From Cryomorpha ignava (lineage in GTDB: Bacteria; Bacteroidota; Bacteroidia; Flavobacteriales_D; Cryomorphaceae), in NCBI RefSeq assembly GCF_010686655.1, contig NZ_JAAGVY010000017.1, forward strand, positions 18,602-82,601: a stretch of 64,000 nucleotides of DNA. Direction: 5' to 3'. The notes beneath the pieces were generated by a model. It saw only the letters and a list, made by a program, of their open reading frames with translations. It was not told the DNA's origin and did not search any database. The translations under genes and the position numbers were made by a program. Below are positions 53,585 through 62,796 of the stretch, in pieces (within the stretch, counting starts at the first letter, position 1; each line of letters starts with the position of its first letter).

Positions 53585-54038
53585 TTTCAGATTCTTGATT
53601 TCAGATTTCAGATTGTTGATTTCAGATTGAGTACGCTTCAAGATTGTTGATTTAAAAACTAAAGATTTCTGAGTTTTTTTAACCGCCATGCCTTCGGCTT
53701 GATAAACTCCGAGCGCAAAGGCTTTACGCCAAGGTCGCAGAGGGAAGCCTAAAGATTCCAAGCACAGCTAAGTGAATTGCCTTATGCAACTCTCAAGCTT
53801 TGGTTCTATGATTCTACGTAGTAAAAAATGTTCGCATCAATCCTAAAATAGTTGGTGTCAAATAATCATGAAATTCTTAGATAGTAGATCTTGGAGTGTT
53901 TGGAGAAAAGTCAGGTTGTTCACGTATTAATTTAATTAAAGAGCCAAACCCAATACTAATTTAAAAATGTAATTTTGCGCCCGCCGTTCACCAAACACCA
54001 AGCACCAAAAACCAAAAACCAAGAACTAAAAACTCCCA
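53585..54038. other. Intergenic region of repeat words before the ccm operon
   Basis: A 454-base gap. It opens with GATTTCAGATT-family words (53582-53640), continues with GCGCAAAGGCTTTACGCC-type words (about 53690-53740), and ends with an ACCAAAAACCAAGAACTAAAA tract (53988-54036) reaching the ccmB start. No gene or clear promoter recognised. Confidence 0.55.
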
Positions 54039-54704
54039 ATGCTCCAAGAAATAAAAGCCATAATCTCAAAAGACCTCCGAATGGAGTGGAGGCAAAAGCA
54101 TGCGCTTGGAAGCATATTTCTATACGTAATCGCCTCAATTTTTGTGGCTTACATGGGCTTTAAGCAAATTGTAGATGTGCCTACCTGGAATGCGCTGTTT
54201 TGGATAATTGTTCTTTTTGCTGCTTTCAACGCTGCGGCTAGAAGCTTTTCGGTAGAATCATCAGGACGAAGACTTTATCTTTTCACCCTTGCACGACCTG
54301 AGAGTGTGATAATCGGTAAAATGCTCTACAATGCTTTTCTGCTTTTGGTCATGGTTTTTGCCAGTTTTGCGGCTTATGCGCTAATGCTCGGCACCGGCCC
54401 ACTCGAAAATGCAAACTGGGGTAGCGTTGCTCTTGCCCTCACACTTGGAGCTGTGGGTTTGGGATTTACCCTTACCCTAGTCTCTGCGCTCGCCGCGCAA
54501 ACCGATAATAATCTGGGGCTTATGGCCGTACTTGGCTTGCCGGTTATTTTGCCGATGTTGCTCATATTAATACGGTTTTCAAAAAATGCAATCGATGGAA
54601 TTGCCTGGTCGCAAAATGGTGCTTATGCTTGGCAACTATTGGCAATTTCGGTTATGTCTTTGGGCTTGTCTTATATATTATTTCCATACCTTTGGCGCGA
54701 ATAA
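54039..54704 (+). CDS. ccmB: CcmB, heme exporter membrane subunit
   Basis: A 221-residue protein with six membrane helices. IISKDLRMEWRQKHALGSIFLYVI and FAAFNAAARSFSVESSGRRLYLFTLARPESVIIGKMLYN are CcmB signatures. With CcmA and CcmC it moves heme toward CcmE in cytochrome c maturation. No ccmA gene precedes it or lies elsewhere in this window. The stop is 15 nt before ccmC. Confidence 0.92.
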   Translation: MLQEIKAIISKDLRMEWRQKHALGSIFLYVIASIFVAYMGFKQIVDVPTWNALFWIIVLFAAFNAAARSFSVESSGRRLYLFTLARPESVIIGKMLYNAFLLLVMVFASFAAYALMLGTGPLENANWGSVALALTLGAVGLGFTLTLVSALAAQTDNNLGLMAVLGLPVILPMLLILIRFSKNAIDGIAWSQNGAYAWQLLAISVMSLGLSYILFPYLWRE

Positions 54705-54719
54705 TTCGCAGGGAAAATT

Positions 54720-55757
54720 ATGTCGAAATACTGGTGGAAAATCCTTTCTGCTTTACTCGTTCTAACCACGCTTATTTTTGGGCTTAGAGCACCACTTGCC
54801 CCGGGGGTTCCAATGGTTTCGCCCGATAAAATTAACAACGGCGTAACTTCCGTTACCATAACAGGTTACAACACCCACTTTACAGAAAATCCCGATAAGG
54901 TGGTCGTATGGCTTACAAATGGCGATGCTACATTTTGCCCTTACGAGCTCGCCGTTATTGACGACACTCATTTGCGCGTTACTTTCAGCATTACCGAAAA
55001 AATCGCCGATTCATTCTTTGACCTGTATGTAAATACGCCCAAAGATGGCACTATGTATTTGCCCAGCGCATTTTTGCAGAGTAAGCTCGAGGTTTCGCTC
55101 CAGCCCGATAGAACAGAGAATTGTGCAGTAAACCTTTCGGCAGATCCGGGAGGATTTAATTATCCCAATCAGCCCATTCTCAACGAAACGATTCGCAATA
55201 TCTTTTACCACGTCCCCACTTGGTTTGCCATGTTGTTTGTGATGTCCATATCATTGGTATTCAGCATTATGAATCTCGGAACATCTAAAACAAAATACGA
55301 TATAGCCGCAGAGAGTGCCGCTCATGTGGGTCTGCTGTTTGCCTTTATCGGTTTGGCTACAGGCAGCGTTTGGGCTCGTTTTACATGGGGCGCCTGGTGG
55401 GTTAGCGATCCGCGCCTCAATGGAGCAGCGATTGCCGTACTTATTTACCTCGCATATTTCATTTTAAAATCATCTGTTAACGATAAAGAAAAAGCCGCCC
55501 GACTCGGTGCCGTTTATAATATCTTTGCATTTATGATGATGATTGTATTCGTAATGGTGCTTCCGCGAATGACTGATTCATTGCATCCCGGCGTAGGCGG
55601 AAACCCCGCATTCAGCCAGTATGATCTCGATGACAATATGCGTATGATATTTTACCCCGCTGTAATAGGTTGGATAGGAATGGCCGTTTGGATTTTTCAA
55701 ATTAAATATCGGATGGGAAAATTAAAATTTAAACAATTAATGCATGAACAAATATAG
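54720..55757 (+). CDS. ccmC: CcmC with an N-terminal periplasmic extension
   Basis: A 345-residue protein. The C-terminal 230 residues are CcmC: FYHVPTWFAM (heme His), the tryptophan-rich WARFTWGAWWVSDPRLNGAA and RMTDSLHPGVGG (second His), within six helices. Residues about 25-150 form an added domain after the first helix, with NNGVTSVTITGYNTHF resembling an IPT/TIG fold, not present in standard 240-residue CcmC. It probably handles heme handover to CcmE. It overlaps ccmD by 14 nt. Confidence 0.93.
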   Translation: MSKYWWKILSALLVLTTLIFGLRAPLAPGVPMVSPDKINNGVTSVTITGYNTHFTENPDKVVVWLTNGDATFCPYELAVIDDTHLRVTFSITEKIADSFFDLYVNTPKDGTMYLPSAFLQSKLEVSLQPDRTENCAVNLSADPGGFNYPNQPILNETIRNIFYHVPTWFAMLFVMSISLVFSIMNLGTSKTKYDIAAESAAHVGLLFAFIGLATGSVWARFTWGAWWVSDPRLNGAAIAVLIYLAYFILKSSVNDKEKAARLGAVYNIFAFMMMIVFVMVLPRMTDSLHPGVGGNPAFSQYDLDDNMRMIFYPAVIGWIGMAVWIFQIKYRMGKLKFKQLMHEQI

Positions 55758-55977
55758 TTTAATAACCGTTTTATTTATTCTGGGTGGGTTACTGTCCGGC
55801 CTTTCGGCGAATGCTCAGGCATCAGGCGACTGGCTTGAAAATACAATGCTTACATCAGGCAAAATCAATGTGGTAGTAGCCGTGGTTTCTGTGGTCTTTG
55901 TACTTTTGGTCATCTATTTAATTTCCATTGACAGGAAGCTTTCTGAAATGGAGAAAAACGAAATAAAAAACTCATAA
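55744..55977 (+). CDS. ccmD: CcmD-like small membrane protein
   Basis: A 77-residue protein with a signal-like N-terminus (ending SANAQ) and one helix (NVVVAVVSVVFVLLVIYLISIDRKL). Position between ccmC and ccmE and the helix followed by DRKLSEMEK fit CcmD-type proteins, which stabilise the CcmC-CcmE complex. The cleavable start is unusual. Its stop overlaps the ccmE ATG by one base. Confidence 0.75.
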   Translation: MNKYSLITVLFILGGLLSGLSANAQASGDWLENTMLTSGKINVVVAVVSVVFVLLVIYLISIDRKLSEMEKNEIKNS

Positions 55978-56381
55978 TGAAGAAGACACATATAGTTGGA
56001 ATTGTGATTATTGCAGTGGCCGTAGCTTTTATTCTTAGCTCGGTTTCTAAGTCAAGTTCGTATGCCGAGTTTGACGATGCTTTTAGTAATCCCGGTAAGG
56101 AATACCACGTGGTGGGTACTCTCGATAAAACGGCAGATATTATTTACAATCCAGAGCTAAATGCCAACCTCACCCAGTTTACAATGATAGATGGAAAAGG
56201 GGAGAAGCGCACCGTAATGCTCAACAAAAGCAAGCCGCAGGATTTTGAACGTTCAGAGAGCGTAGTCATCATCGGCAAGGCAAATGGAGAAAATTTCCAC
56301 GCCTCAGAAATGCTGATGAAGTGCCCTTCCAAATACAAACAAGAAGGTAAGTTTAACGTCGACGAAACAGCGGCAAAATAA
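55977..56381 (+). CDS. ccmE: CcmE heme chaperone, CxxxY variant
   Basis: A 134-residue protein with an N-terminal helix and the OB-fold of CcmE (KEYHVVGTLDKTADIIYNPE, VIIGKANGENFHASEML). The heme-binding motif, HxxxY in most bacteria, reads CPSKY here (C116-x3-Y120). CxxxY CcmE is known from Desulfovibrio and archaea, where heme is held by a cysteine and the pathway lacks CcmH. The residue change is direct from the sequence and the functional meaning is inferred. Confidence 0.9.
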   Translation: MKKTHIVGIVIIAVAVAFILSSVSKSSSYAEFDDAFSNPGKEYHVVGTLDKTADIIYNPELNANLTQFTMIDGKGEKRTVMLNKSKPQDFERSESVVIIGKANGENFHASEMLMKCPSKYKQEGKFNVDETAAK

Positions 56382-56388
56382 TATTTGA

Positions 56389-59190
56389 ATGATCAACTAC
56401 GTGGGCGAACATACCTGGATAGGTAAGTTTGGAGATGCCCTGATAATAATTTCCATAACAGCGGCTCTGGTAGCTGCTATTTCTTTCTTTTTATCGTATC
56501 GCACCAAGCAAGATTCTTACCGCCGTATGGGCAGGCTTGCTTTTTGGGTACATTCGGTCGCGCTGGTTTCAGCGGCGCTCACCCTGTTTTACATGCTTTT
56601 CAATCAGTATTTTGAATACGATTATGTATGGAAACATGCCAATAGAGATATGCCTCTGCGCTATATTTTCTCCTGCTTCTGGGAAGGGCAGGAGGGAAGT
56701 TTTCTTCTCTGGAGTTTTTGGCATGTAGTTCTTGGAAATATCTTGCTCTTTACAGCTAAGAAATGGGAAAATTTGACCATGATGGTCATTGCAGTGTTTC
56801 AAGTTATGCTGGGCGCTATGGTGCTTGGGGTTTATATTTTCGATTATAAAATTGGAAACAGTCCGTTTACGCTTATCCGCCAAATGCCTGAAAATATCGG
56901 TCTTCCGTGGACTACCATGGCGACTTATCTCCAAGATATTCCAACCTTTCAAGATGGACGCGGACTCAATCCTTTACTGCAGAATTATTGGATGACAATC
57001 CACCCGCCAACCTTGTTTTTAGGCTATGCCTCTACCATTATTCCTTTTGCCTTCGTGGTAGCGGGGCTCGTGAGTGGTAAGCTTAGAGAGTGGATAAAAC
57101 CGGCTCTTCCGTGGGCGTATTTTTCGGTAGCAGTACTGGGAATCGGAATTCTGATGGGCGGCGCATGGGCTTACGAAGCACTTAGTTTTGGTGGATTCTG
57201 GGCATGGGATCCCGTAGAAAATGCCAGCCTTATTCCCTGGATTACCATGGTGGGTGCAGCGCATGTAATGATCGTAAACCAGCATAAGAACCGCTCGCTT
57301 TTCACCGCCATTTTCCTTACGCTTATTACCTTTTGCCTGGTTATGTACGCCTCGTTTTTGGTACACTCGGGTGTTCTTGGCGATACTTCGGTTCATGCCT
57401 TTACAGGAAATGGAATGATGAAGCAGCACCTCTTTATGTTGCTCCTAATTGTTACGGTGTCGACTACGCTTTTGCTGCTTCGCAAGCAAATGAAAATGGT
57501 TTTTCTGGGACTTGCTTTGGTATTTATAATTATCGGTTGGTCAACAGATTATGAAATAGCGGCACTGGTTGCTTTTTTGGTCACAGCAGTAATTTTGATC
57601 ATTGTGGCTTACCGCAAATTCTTTCCGAAACCAGCAAAAGAAGAGCCGCTTTGGAGTCGTGAATTCTGGATATTTATTGCCTCGCTGGTTCTTTTGCTTT
57701 CGGCTGGGCAGGTACTTATAGAAACGTCTAAACCCATTTGGAATATTCTGGCTGAACCCTTTGCCGGGCCACTGCTTAATTTATATCAACTTACTGATAT
57801 TGAAGGATTCAGATCGCTCGCAGAAGGAAAGCTGGCGCCAAATAGCGATGTAATAGCTCACTTCAATAAATGGCAAATTCCGTTTGCATTTATCGTTACC
57901 TTCCTTATTGGCTTTGCACAGTTTTTGAAATATGGCAAGAACAATCTCGGTAAATTCTTTAAAAAAATAGGTATTTCGCTTATCGTAGCATTGGCTGTAG
58001 CCATTTTTGCCGCCATACGTTTAGATTATAAAAACGATGAATTTGTATTGACGATTCTCGTGTTTACTACCGTTTTTGCCATCGCTGTAAATGCCGATTA
58101 CCTGTTCAGGACAATGGGAGGTAAATTCGATGAAGCGGGTGCAAATGTAGCTCACATCGGTTTTGCGCTGGTCATGCTTGGAGCGCTTATTTCCACATCT
58201 CGAAGCGATAAGATTTCCGAAAACGGAAGCCGGTTTAATATTGAGCAACTTAACGAAGATTTTAAAAATAACGAAGATATTCTGCTCTTTGTTGAAGATA
58301 CTGTTCCTATGGGCCCCTACTTTGTAAGCTACGAAGGGCGTACGAAAAAGGGAATAAACGTTTACTACGAAGTAGATTATTTCAATAAGCTTCCGCGAAC
58401 TTACAAGGAAGGCGATTATGTTGTGGCACGCGGTGCTATTTTCCAATCAACAGTAGATCATACTCCCGGTGCAGACTTTGTTATGGATCAGAAGTATTGG
58501 GAATTGGTTGAAGACCCGCGCAACGTGGATGTTGACAATGTAAAATCCTGGTCACCTTTCAAACCGGGAGAGAAAATTTTTACGCTAAATCCACGTATTC
58601 AGCTCAATCCCGAATTTGGAAATGTAGCCGAGCCTGCCACCAAGCGATACTGGAACAGAGACATTTACACTCACGTGCGCTGGGCCGAGCTTGAAGAAGA
58701 TCGGGATGAAAATGGTTTCAGAACCCCCGTTGAACTCGATCTGGCGGTTGGCGATACGGCGTTTATCGGTGCTACTCAAATTAGGCTTAACGGTCTATCG
58801 GTAATAAGAGAAGATGAGCGCGAAAAGTATATGATAGGTGCCAATGATCTTGCAGTTAGAGCAATGATAGGTGTAAAAGACAGCCGTGGAAATGTGTATG
58901 AAGCCGAGCCGCTTTACATCCTGCGCGATTCTGTTCTGCTGGTTCCCGATCCGGTAATTCAAGACGAAACAGGTCTACAGCTTAACTTTACAAAGATCAA
59001 TCCCCAAACGGGAAAACATAAATTTACGATTGCCGAACACGCGTCTAATCGAAAAGAATTTATTGTTTTGCAGGCCATTCAGTTTCCAATGATTAATATT
59101 TTGTGGATTGGCTGTATTGTTATGTTTTTGGGAACAGTAATGGCTATCAGGCACCGGATTAAAACTTCTAAAAAATCAAACTTGTCGTGA
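56389..59190 (+). CDS. ccmF: CcmF, cytochrome c heme lyase core
   Basis: A 933-residue protein, longer than the usual 650, with about fifteen helices. The N-terminal part has MPLRYIFSCFWEGQEGSFLLWSFW, and the WWD-type heme motif is GGFWAWDPVENASL with nearby histidines (HPPTLFLGY, FLVHSGVLGDTSVHAF). The last 330 residues form a large periplasmic domain (FNIEQLNEDFKNNEDI onward) and a final helix. It attaches heme to apocytochromes. It overlaps the next gene by 4 nt (GTGA). Confidence 0.93.
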   Translation: MINYVGEHTWIGKFGDALIIISITAALVAAISFFLSYRTKQDSYRRMGRLAFWVHSVALVSAALTLFYMLFNQYFEYDYVWKHANRDMPLRYIFSCFWEGQEGSFLLWSFWHVVLGNILLFTAKKWENLTMMVIAVFQVMLGAMVLGVYIFDYKIGNSPFTLIRQMPENIGLPWTTMATYLQDIPTFQDGRGLNPLLQNYWMTIHPPTLFLGYASTIIPFAFVVAGLVSGKLREWIKPALPWAYFSVAVLGIGILMGGAWAYEALSFGGFWAWDPVENASLIPWITMVGAAHVMIVNQHKNRSLFTAIFLTLITFCLVMYASFLVHSGVLGDTSVHAFTGNGMMKQHLFMLLLIVTVSTTLLLLRKQMKMVFLGLALVFIIIGWSTDYEIAALVAFLVTAVILIIVAYRKFFPKPAKEEPLWSREFWIFIASLVLLLSAGQVLIETSKPIWNILAEPFAGPLLNLYQLTDIEGFRSLAEGKLAPNSDVIAHFNKWQIPFAFIVTFLIGFAQFLKYGKNNLGKFFKKIGISLIVALAVAIFAAIRLDYKNDEFVLTILVFTTVFAIAVNADYLFRTMGGKFDEAGANVAHIGFALVMLGALISTSRSDKISENGSRFNIEQLNEDFKNNEDILLFVEDTVPMGPYFVSYEGRTKKGINVYYEVDYFNKLPRTYKEGDYVVARGAIFQSTVDHTPGADFVMDQKYWELVEDPRNVDVDNVKSWSPFKPGEKIFTLNPRIQLNPEFGNVAEPATKRYWNRDIYTHVRWAELEEDRDENGFRTPVELDLAVGDTAFIGATQIRLNGLSVIREDEREKYMIGANDLAVRAMIGVKDSRGNVYEAEPLYILRDSVLLVPDPVIQDETGLQLNFTKINPQTGKHKFTIAEHASNRKEFIVLQAIQFPMINILWIGCIVMFLGTVMAIRHRIKTSKKSNLS

Positions 59191-59972
59191 AAGAAATAAA
59201 GTCAGTTGCAATAGTTGGTGTAGGGAGGGTTGCAAATCATATTGCTACTACTTTGTACAACGAAGGTGTTGAAATATCGGCTGTTTATGGCCGCAAAACT
59301 GAGCTTGCGCAGACGCTTGCCAAAAAGGTTAATGCCCGCGTGATAACTGATATTTCTAAACCCATTAGAGCCGACTTAATCTTGCTGGTTGTATCAGACG
59401 ATGCGATCGAAGAAGTGGGCAAGCAGCTGTCAAAATCCAATAAGGGAATTGTAGCGCATACCTCGGGTGCGGTTCCTATGGATGAATTGCCGGCAGATTT
59501 GCGTCGCGGTGTTTTTTATCCGCTGCAAAGCTTTAGCATTGACAAAAAAATTATTTGGGCCAATGTGCCCTTCTGTATAGAAGCCGAAAACGATGAAGAT
59601 CTGAACGCTCTGGGTGGTTTGGCCGAGAGAATCTCTACTAAGATTTATGTACTAAATTCAAAGCAGCGAAAAATACTGCATCTGGCTGCGGTGTTTGCCA
59701 ATAATTTTGCAAATCTCATGTTTGAGTTTTCTGATGAACTTCTTGAAAATGCAAATATTGACCGCGAAATTATGCATCCCCTGATCCTGGAAACTGCCAA
59801 CAAAATATTGATGCAGCGCGCCAGTGAATCGCAAACAGGCCCTGCCTCTCGCGGCGATTTAGACACCATACGAATGCACCGCGAAATTTTGGGCGAAGGC
59901 AATATTTACCGTAAGGTTTACGATTTATTGACTACTGAAATCTACAACCGAAATCATGACGAAAAGCTATAA
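59187..59972 (+). CDS. DUF2520-type Rossmann oxidoreductase
   Basis: A 261-residue protein. VAIVGVGRVANHIATTLY is the GxGxxxxH-type nucleotide-binding start, with VSDDAIEEVGKQL, then HTSGAVPMDELPADLRRGVFYPLQSFS and AVFANNFANLMFEFSDEL, typical of the DUF2520/F420-type reductase-like family. The substrate is unknown. The start is a GTG overlapping ccmF. It overlaps the next gene by 17 nt. Confidence 0.88.
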   Translation: MKEIKSVAIVGVGRVANHIATTLYNEGVEISAVYGRKTELAQTLAKKVNARVITDISKPIRADLILLVVSDDAIEEVGKQLSKSNKGIVAHTSGAVPMDELPADLRRGVFYPLQSFSIDKKIIWANVPFCIEAENDEDLNALGGLAERISTKIYVLNSKQRKILHLAAVFANNFANLMFEFSDELLENANIDREIMHPLILETANKILMQRASESQTGPASRGDLDTIRMHREILGEGNIYRKVYDLLTTEIYNRNHDEKL

Positions 59973-60480
59973 GGAGCTTCTACCGGCCATTACGACATTG
60001 ATTTTTGATGTTGACGGTGTTTTTACAAATGGTACCGTGCAGATAATGCCTGACGGGCAGCTGGTAAGAACGCTGAATTCGAAGGATAGCTATGCAGTTC
60101 AATACGCCGTTAAAAAGGGATATTCTATTGTTGTAATCACCGGTGGAAATTCCATCGCTGTGCGAGAAAGCCTTCAGGGTCTGGGCATTTCGCATATCTT
60201 TATGGAGTCAAAAAACAAAGCTTTGGTCTATAATAAATTTTTGAGCGATCATGGAATCAAACCGGAAGAAACCCTTTATATGGGCGATGATATTCCAGAT
60301 TACCAAGTGATGGAAAAATCTGGTGTCGCAGCCTGCCCCGCCGATGCAAGCGCAGAGATTAAGCAGATTAGCCAATATGTGTCGCACAGGAAAGGGGGCG
60401 AGGGATGTGTAAGAGATATTATTGAGCAAACCCTGAAAGTGCAGGGCAAATGGTTTGATACTGACGCTTTTGACTGGTAA
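59956..60480 (+). CDS. KdsC-type 3-deoxy-manno-octulosonate-8-phosphatase
   Basis: A 174-residue HAD phosphatase: nucleophile motif FDVDGVFTNG, GYSIVVITGGNS, HIFMESKNKALVY and GDDIPDYQVMEKSGVAACPADA. This C0-capped type hydrolyses KDO-8-phosphate for lipopolysaccharide synthesis, although N-acylneuraminate-9-phosphatases look alike. It lies in the ccm-to-bshB1 operon, 3 nt before ubiA. Confidence 0.9.
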   Translation: MTKSYKELLPAITTLIFDVDGVFTNGTVQIMPDGQLVRTLNSKDSYAVQYAVKKGYSIVVITGGNSIAVRESLQGLGISHIFMESKNKALVYNKFLSDHGIKPEETLYMGDDIPDYQVMEKSGVAACPADASAEIKQISQYVSHRKGGEGCVRDIIEQTLKVQGKWFDTDAFDW

Positions 60481-60483
60481 GCC

Positions 60484-61479
60484 ATGAAAAATTTTCTTCA
60501 GTTTGTAAAACTTACAAGGCCGCTAAATCTTTTTATTATAGCGCTTACCATGTGGCTTATGCGGTATTACGTATTGCGCCCAATGGTTGAGGTAAATGGT
60601 TTGCAGCTCCAGTTATCGCACTTCAATTTTTTTCTGCTTATCCTTTCTACCGTTTTAATCGCTGCTGCGGGAAATGTAATAAACGACTATTTCGATCAAA
60701 AAACCGATAGGGTTAATAAGCCGAAAGACATCATTGTTGGTGTGCATGTAAAGCGCAGAGTGGCCATGGTTGTTCACCAAATATTTAACCTGCTTGGTCT
60801 GGCACTTGCCGTTTTTGTGGCCTGGCGCATAGGCATGTGGAAATTGAGCATTTTGAGTTTCTTCGCCGCAGGCTCGCTATGGTTTTACAGCGTTCAGTTT
60901 AAAAAAGATCTGATAATCGGGAATGTTATTATCGCCTTTCTCGCCGGACTCGTACCGCTCATCGTGGGAATTTACGAGGTGCCATTGCTCATAAAAGCCT
61001 ATGGTAAGGAAGTGGTAGAAGCGTATGCAATAAGTCGTCCCACCGAAGATCCTTCTGATTATTTCAGGTACATGTTTTACTTTATTTTCGGGTATTCTGT
61101 TTTTGCTTTTATACTCAATCTTATCCGTGAAATTCAAAAAGATATGGCCGATATTAAAGGCGATATTCGCATTAAAGCACGCACAATTCCTATTGTTTAC
61201 GGACTGAAGAAAACAAAAATTATTACCGCGATTTTGATCGTTGGTACAATGATTTCGCTCGTATTTCTTCAGCAAAAAGTGGTTAGTGATAAGTATTCTT
61301 TCATCTATCTTATTGTAGCAATTCTTATTCCTCTGGCCATTAGTCTTTGGTATAATCATCGTGCTGTAAAGCGCCCCCAATTTGTAAAAGCCGGAAATTT
61401 TCTAAAACTTGCCATGCTTGGTGGGGTCCTTTACAGCATTGTTCACTATTACATTTATTACGCCGCCGATCTTGTTTGA
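60484..61479 (+). CDS. UbiA-family prenyltransferase
   Basis: A 331-residue membrane protein with about eight helices and the prenyl-diphosphate motif NVINDYFDQKTDRVNKP, then a second motif in IREIQKDMADIKGDIRIKARTIP. It is of the geranylgeranylglycerol-phosphate or protoheme/4-hydroxybenzoate prenyltransferase group; the exact acceptor cannot be read from sequence. It is coupled to maf by an 8-nt overlap. Confidence 0.9.
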   Translation: MKNFLQFVKLTRPLNLFIIALTMWLMRYYVLRPMVEVNGLQLQLSHFNFFLLILSTVLIAAAGNVINDYFDQKTDRVNKPKDIIVGVHVKRRVAMVVHQIFNLLGLALAVFVAWRIGMWKLSILSFFAAGSLWFYSVQFKKDLIIGNVIIAFLAGLVPLIVGIYEVPLLIKAYGKEVVEAYAISRPTEDPSDYFRYMFYFIFGYSVFAFILNLIREIQKDMADIKGDIRIKARTIPIVYGLKKTKIITAILIVGTMISLVFLQQKVVSDKYSFIYLIVAILIPLAISLWYNHRAVKRPQFVKAGNFLKLAMLGGVLYSIVHYYIYYAADLV

Positions 61480-62077
61480 TTTAAAAGGAAACAAAATAAT
61501 TCTCGCGTCAAAATCGCCCAGACGCCATGAGCTTCTCAAAGGTTTGGGTTTTGATTTTGAAGTGCGCACCAAAGATGTAGATGAATCTTTTTCTGATAGT
61601 CTAAAAGGTGCCGATATCCCGCTGTATTTGTCAAAAAAGAAAGCAGATGCCTTTGTGGATGAGCTTAAACCAAATGAAATTCTTATCACTTCCGATACCG
61701 TGGTTTGGCTTGGCAACAAGGTTTTTAATAAGCCCGAATCGGCAGAAGAAGCCGTTGAGATGATCGCTACATTGAGTGGAAGAATGCACGAAGTAATTAC
61801 CGCAGTTTGTCTCACTTCCTTAAATACCGAAAAAGACGGCACAAGTAAGCAAGTCGTTTTTCACGATCTTACTTCCGTTCATTTTGCCAAAATTGAAAGA
61901 GCCGATATAGAATGGTATGTCAATAAATACAAGCCTTTTGATAAGGCCGGTGCTTATGGAATTCAGGAATGGATAGGCTACGCCGGCATTGATAAGATTG
62001 AAGGCTCATTTTACAATGTAATGGGGCTGCCTACCCAAAAGCTCTATGTTGAATTGAAAAAATTTCTGAACGTATGA
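61472..62077 (+). CDS. Maf family nucleotide pyrophosphatase
   Basis: A 201-residue protein: KIILASKSPRRHELLKGLG, FVDELKPNEILITSDTVVWLGNKVFNKPES, and DKAGAYGIQEWIGYAGIDKIEGSFYNVMGLP, all Maf hallmarks. Maf proteins hydrolyse non-canonical nucleoside triphosphates. The start is a TTG at 61472, inside the end of ubiA; a longer ATG start would overlap ubiA by 71 nt and lacks family sequence. It overlaps bshB1 by 4 nt. Confidence 0.93.
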   Translation: MFDLKGNKIILASKSPRRHELLKGLGFDFEVRTKDVDESFSDSLKGADIPLYLSKKKADAFVDELKPNEILITSDTVVWLGNKVFNKPESAEEAVEMIATLSGRMHEVITAVCLTSLNTEKDGTSKQVVFHDLTSVHFAKIERADIEWYVNKYKPFDKAGAYGIQEWIGYAGIDKIEGSFYNVMGLPTQKLYVELKKFLNV

Positions 62078-62796
62078 AACTCGATATTCTTGTAATTGCT
62101 GCGCATCCCGATGACGCCGAACTGGGTGCCGGCGGAACCATTATCAATGCAATAAACCAAGGTAAGAAAGTGGGTATTCTGGATCTTACACGTGGTGAGC
62201 TGGGTACGAGGGGCACTCCCGAAATGCGCGCTAAAGAAGCAGAAGCAGCCAGAAAAGTCCTGGGGGTTCTGGTGCGCGATAATGTGGGTTTGCCCGATGG
62301 TTTTCTTGAAAATATCCGGGACTACCAAATGCGCATTTTGCCTTTTATCAGAAAGTATCAACCCAAAATCGTTCTTGCAAATGCAGTTAACGACCGCCAT
62401 CCCGATCATGGAAAAGCAGCGAAACTTATTTCTGATTCCTGCTTTTTAAGCGGTTTACGTGCCATTGAATCCAACGACGAAAAAGGTCAAAAACAGGAAG
62501 CCTGGAGACCAAAAGCGGTTTACAATTTTGTGCAGGACAGATACGCGCGTCCCGATTTTGTGGTCGATGTATCCGGTTCGTGGGAAAAGAAAATGGAATC
62601 AATAAGAGCTTACAAAAGCCAGTTTCACGGAGTAGATAATTCCGATGAACCGCAAACACCAATTTCAACGCCAGATTTTATCTACTTTTTAGAAGCGCGT
62701 GCTCGCGAATACGGGCGCAGTATCAATGTAGCTTTTGGTGAAGGTTTTACTACTGAAAGACCGGTGGGAGTGAAGGGGGTTTTTGATGTTATTTAA
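62074..62796 (+). CDS. bshB1: BshB1, bacillithiol biosynthesis deacetylase
   Basis: A 240-residue LmbE-family metal-dependent deacetylase: AAHPDDAELGAGG with zinc ligands H11 and D14, then GELGTRGTPEMRAKEAEAA, NAVNDRHPDHGKAA with a later ligand, and YGRSINVAFGEGFTTERP, a BshB1 hallmark. It removes the acetyl group from GlcNAc-malate in bacillithiol synthesis. It is the last gene of the long operon. Confidence 0.93.
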   Translation: MKLDILVIAAHPDDAELGAGGTIINAINQGKKVGILDLTRGELGTRGTPEMRAKEAEAARKVLGVLVRDNVGLPDGFLENIRDYQMRILPFIRKYQPKIVLANAVNDRHPDHGKAAKLISDSCFLSGLRAIESNDEKGQKQEAWRPKAVYNFVQDRYARPDFVVDVSGSWEKKMESIRAYKSQFHGVDNSDEPQTPISTPDFIYFLEARAREYGRSINVAFGEGFTTERPVGVKGVFDVI

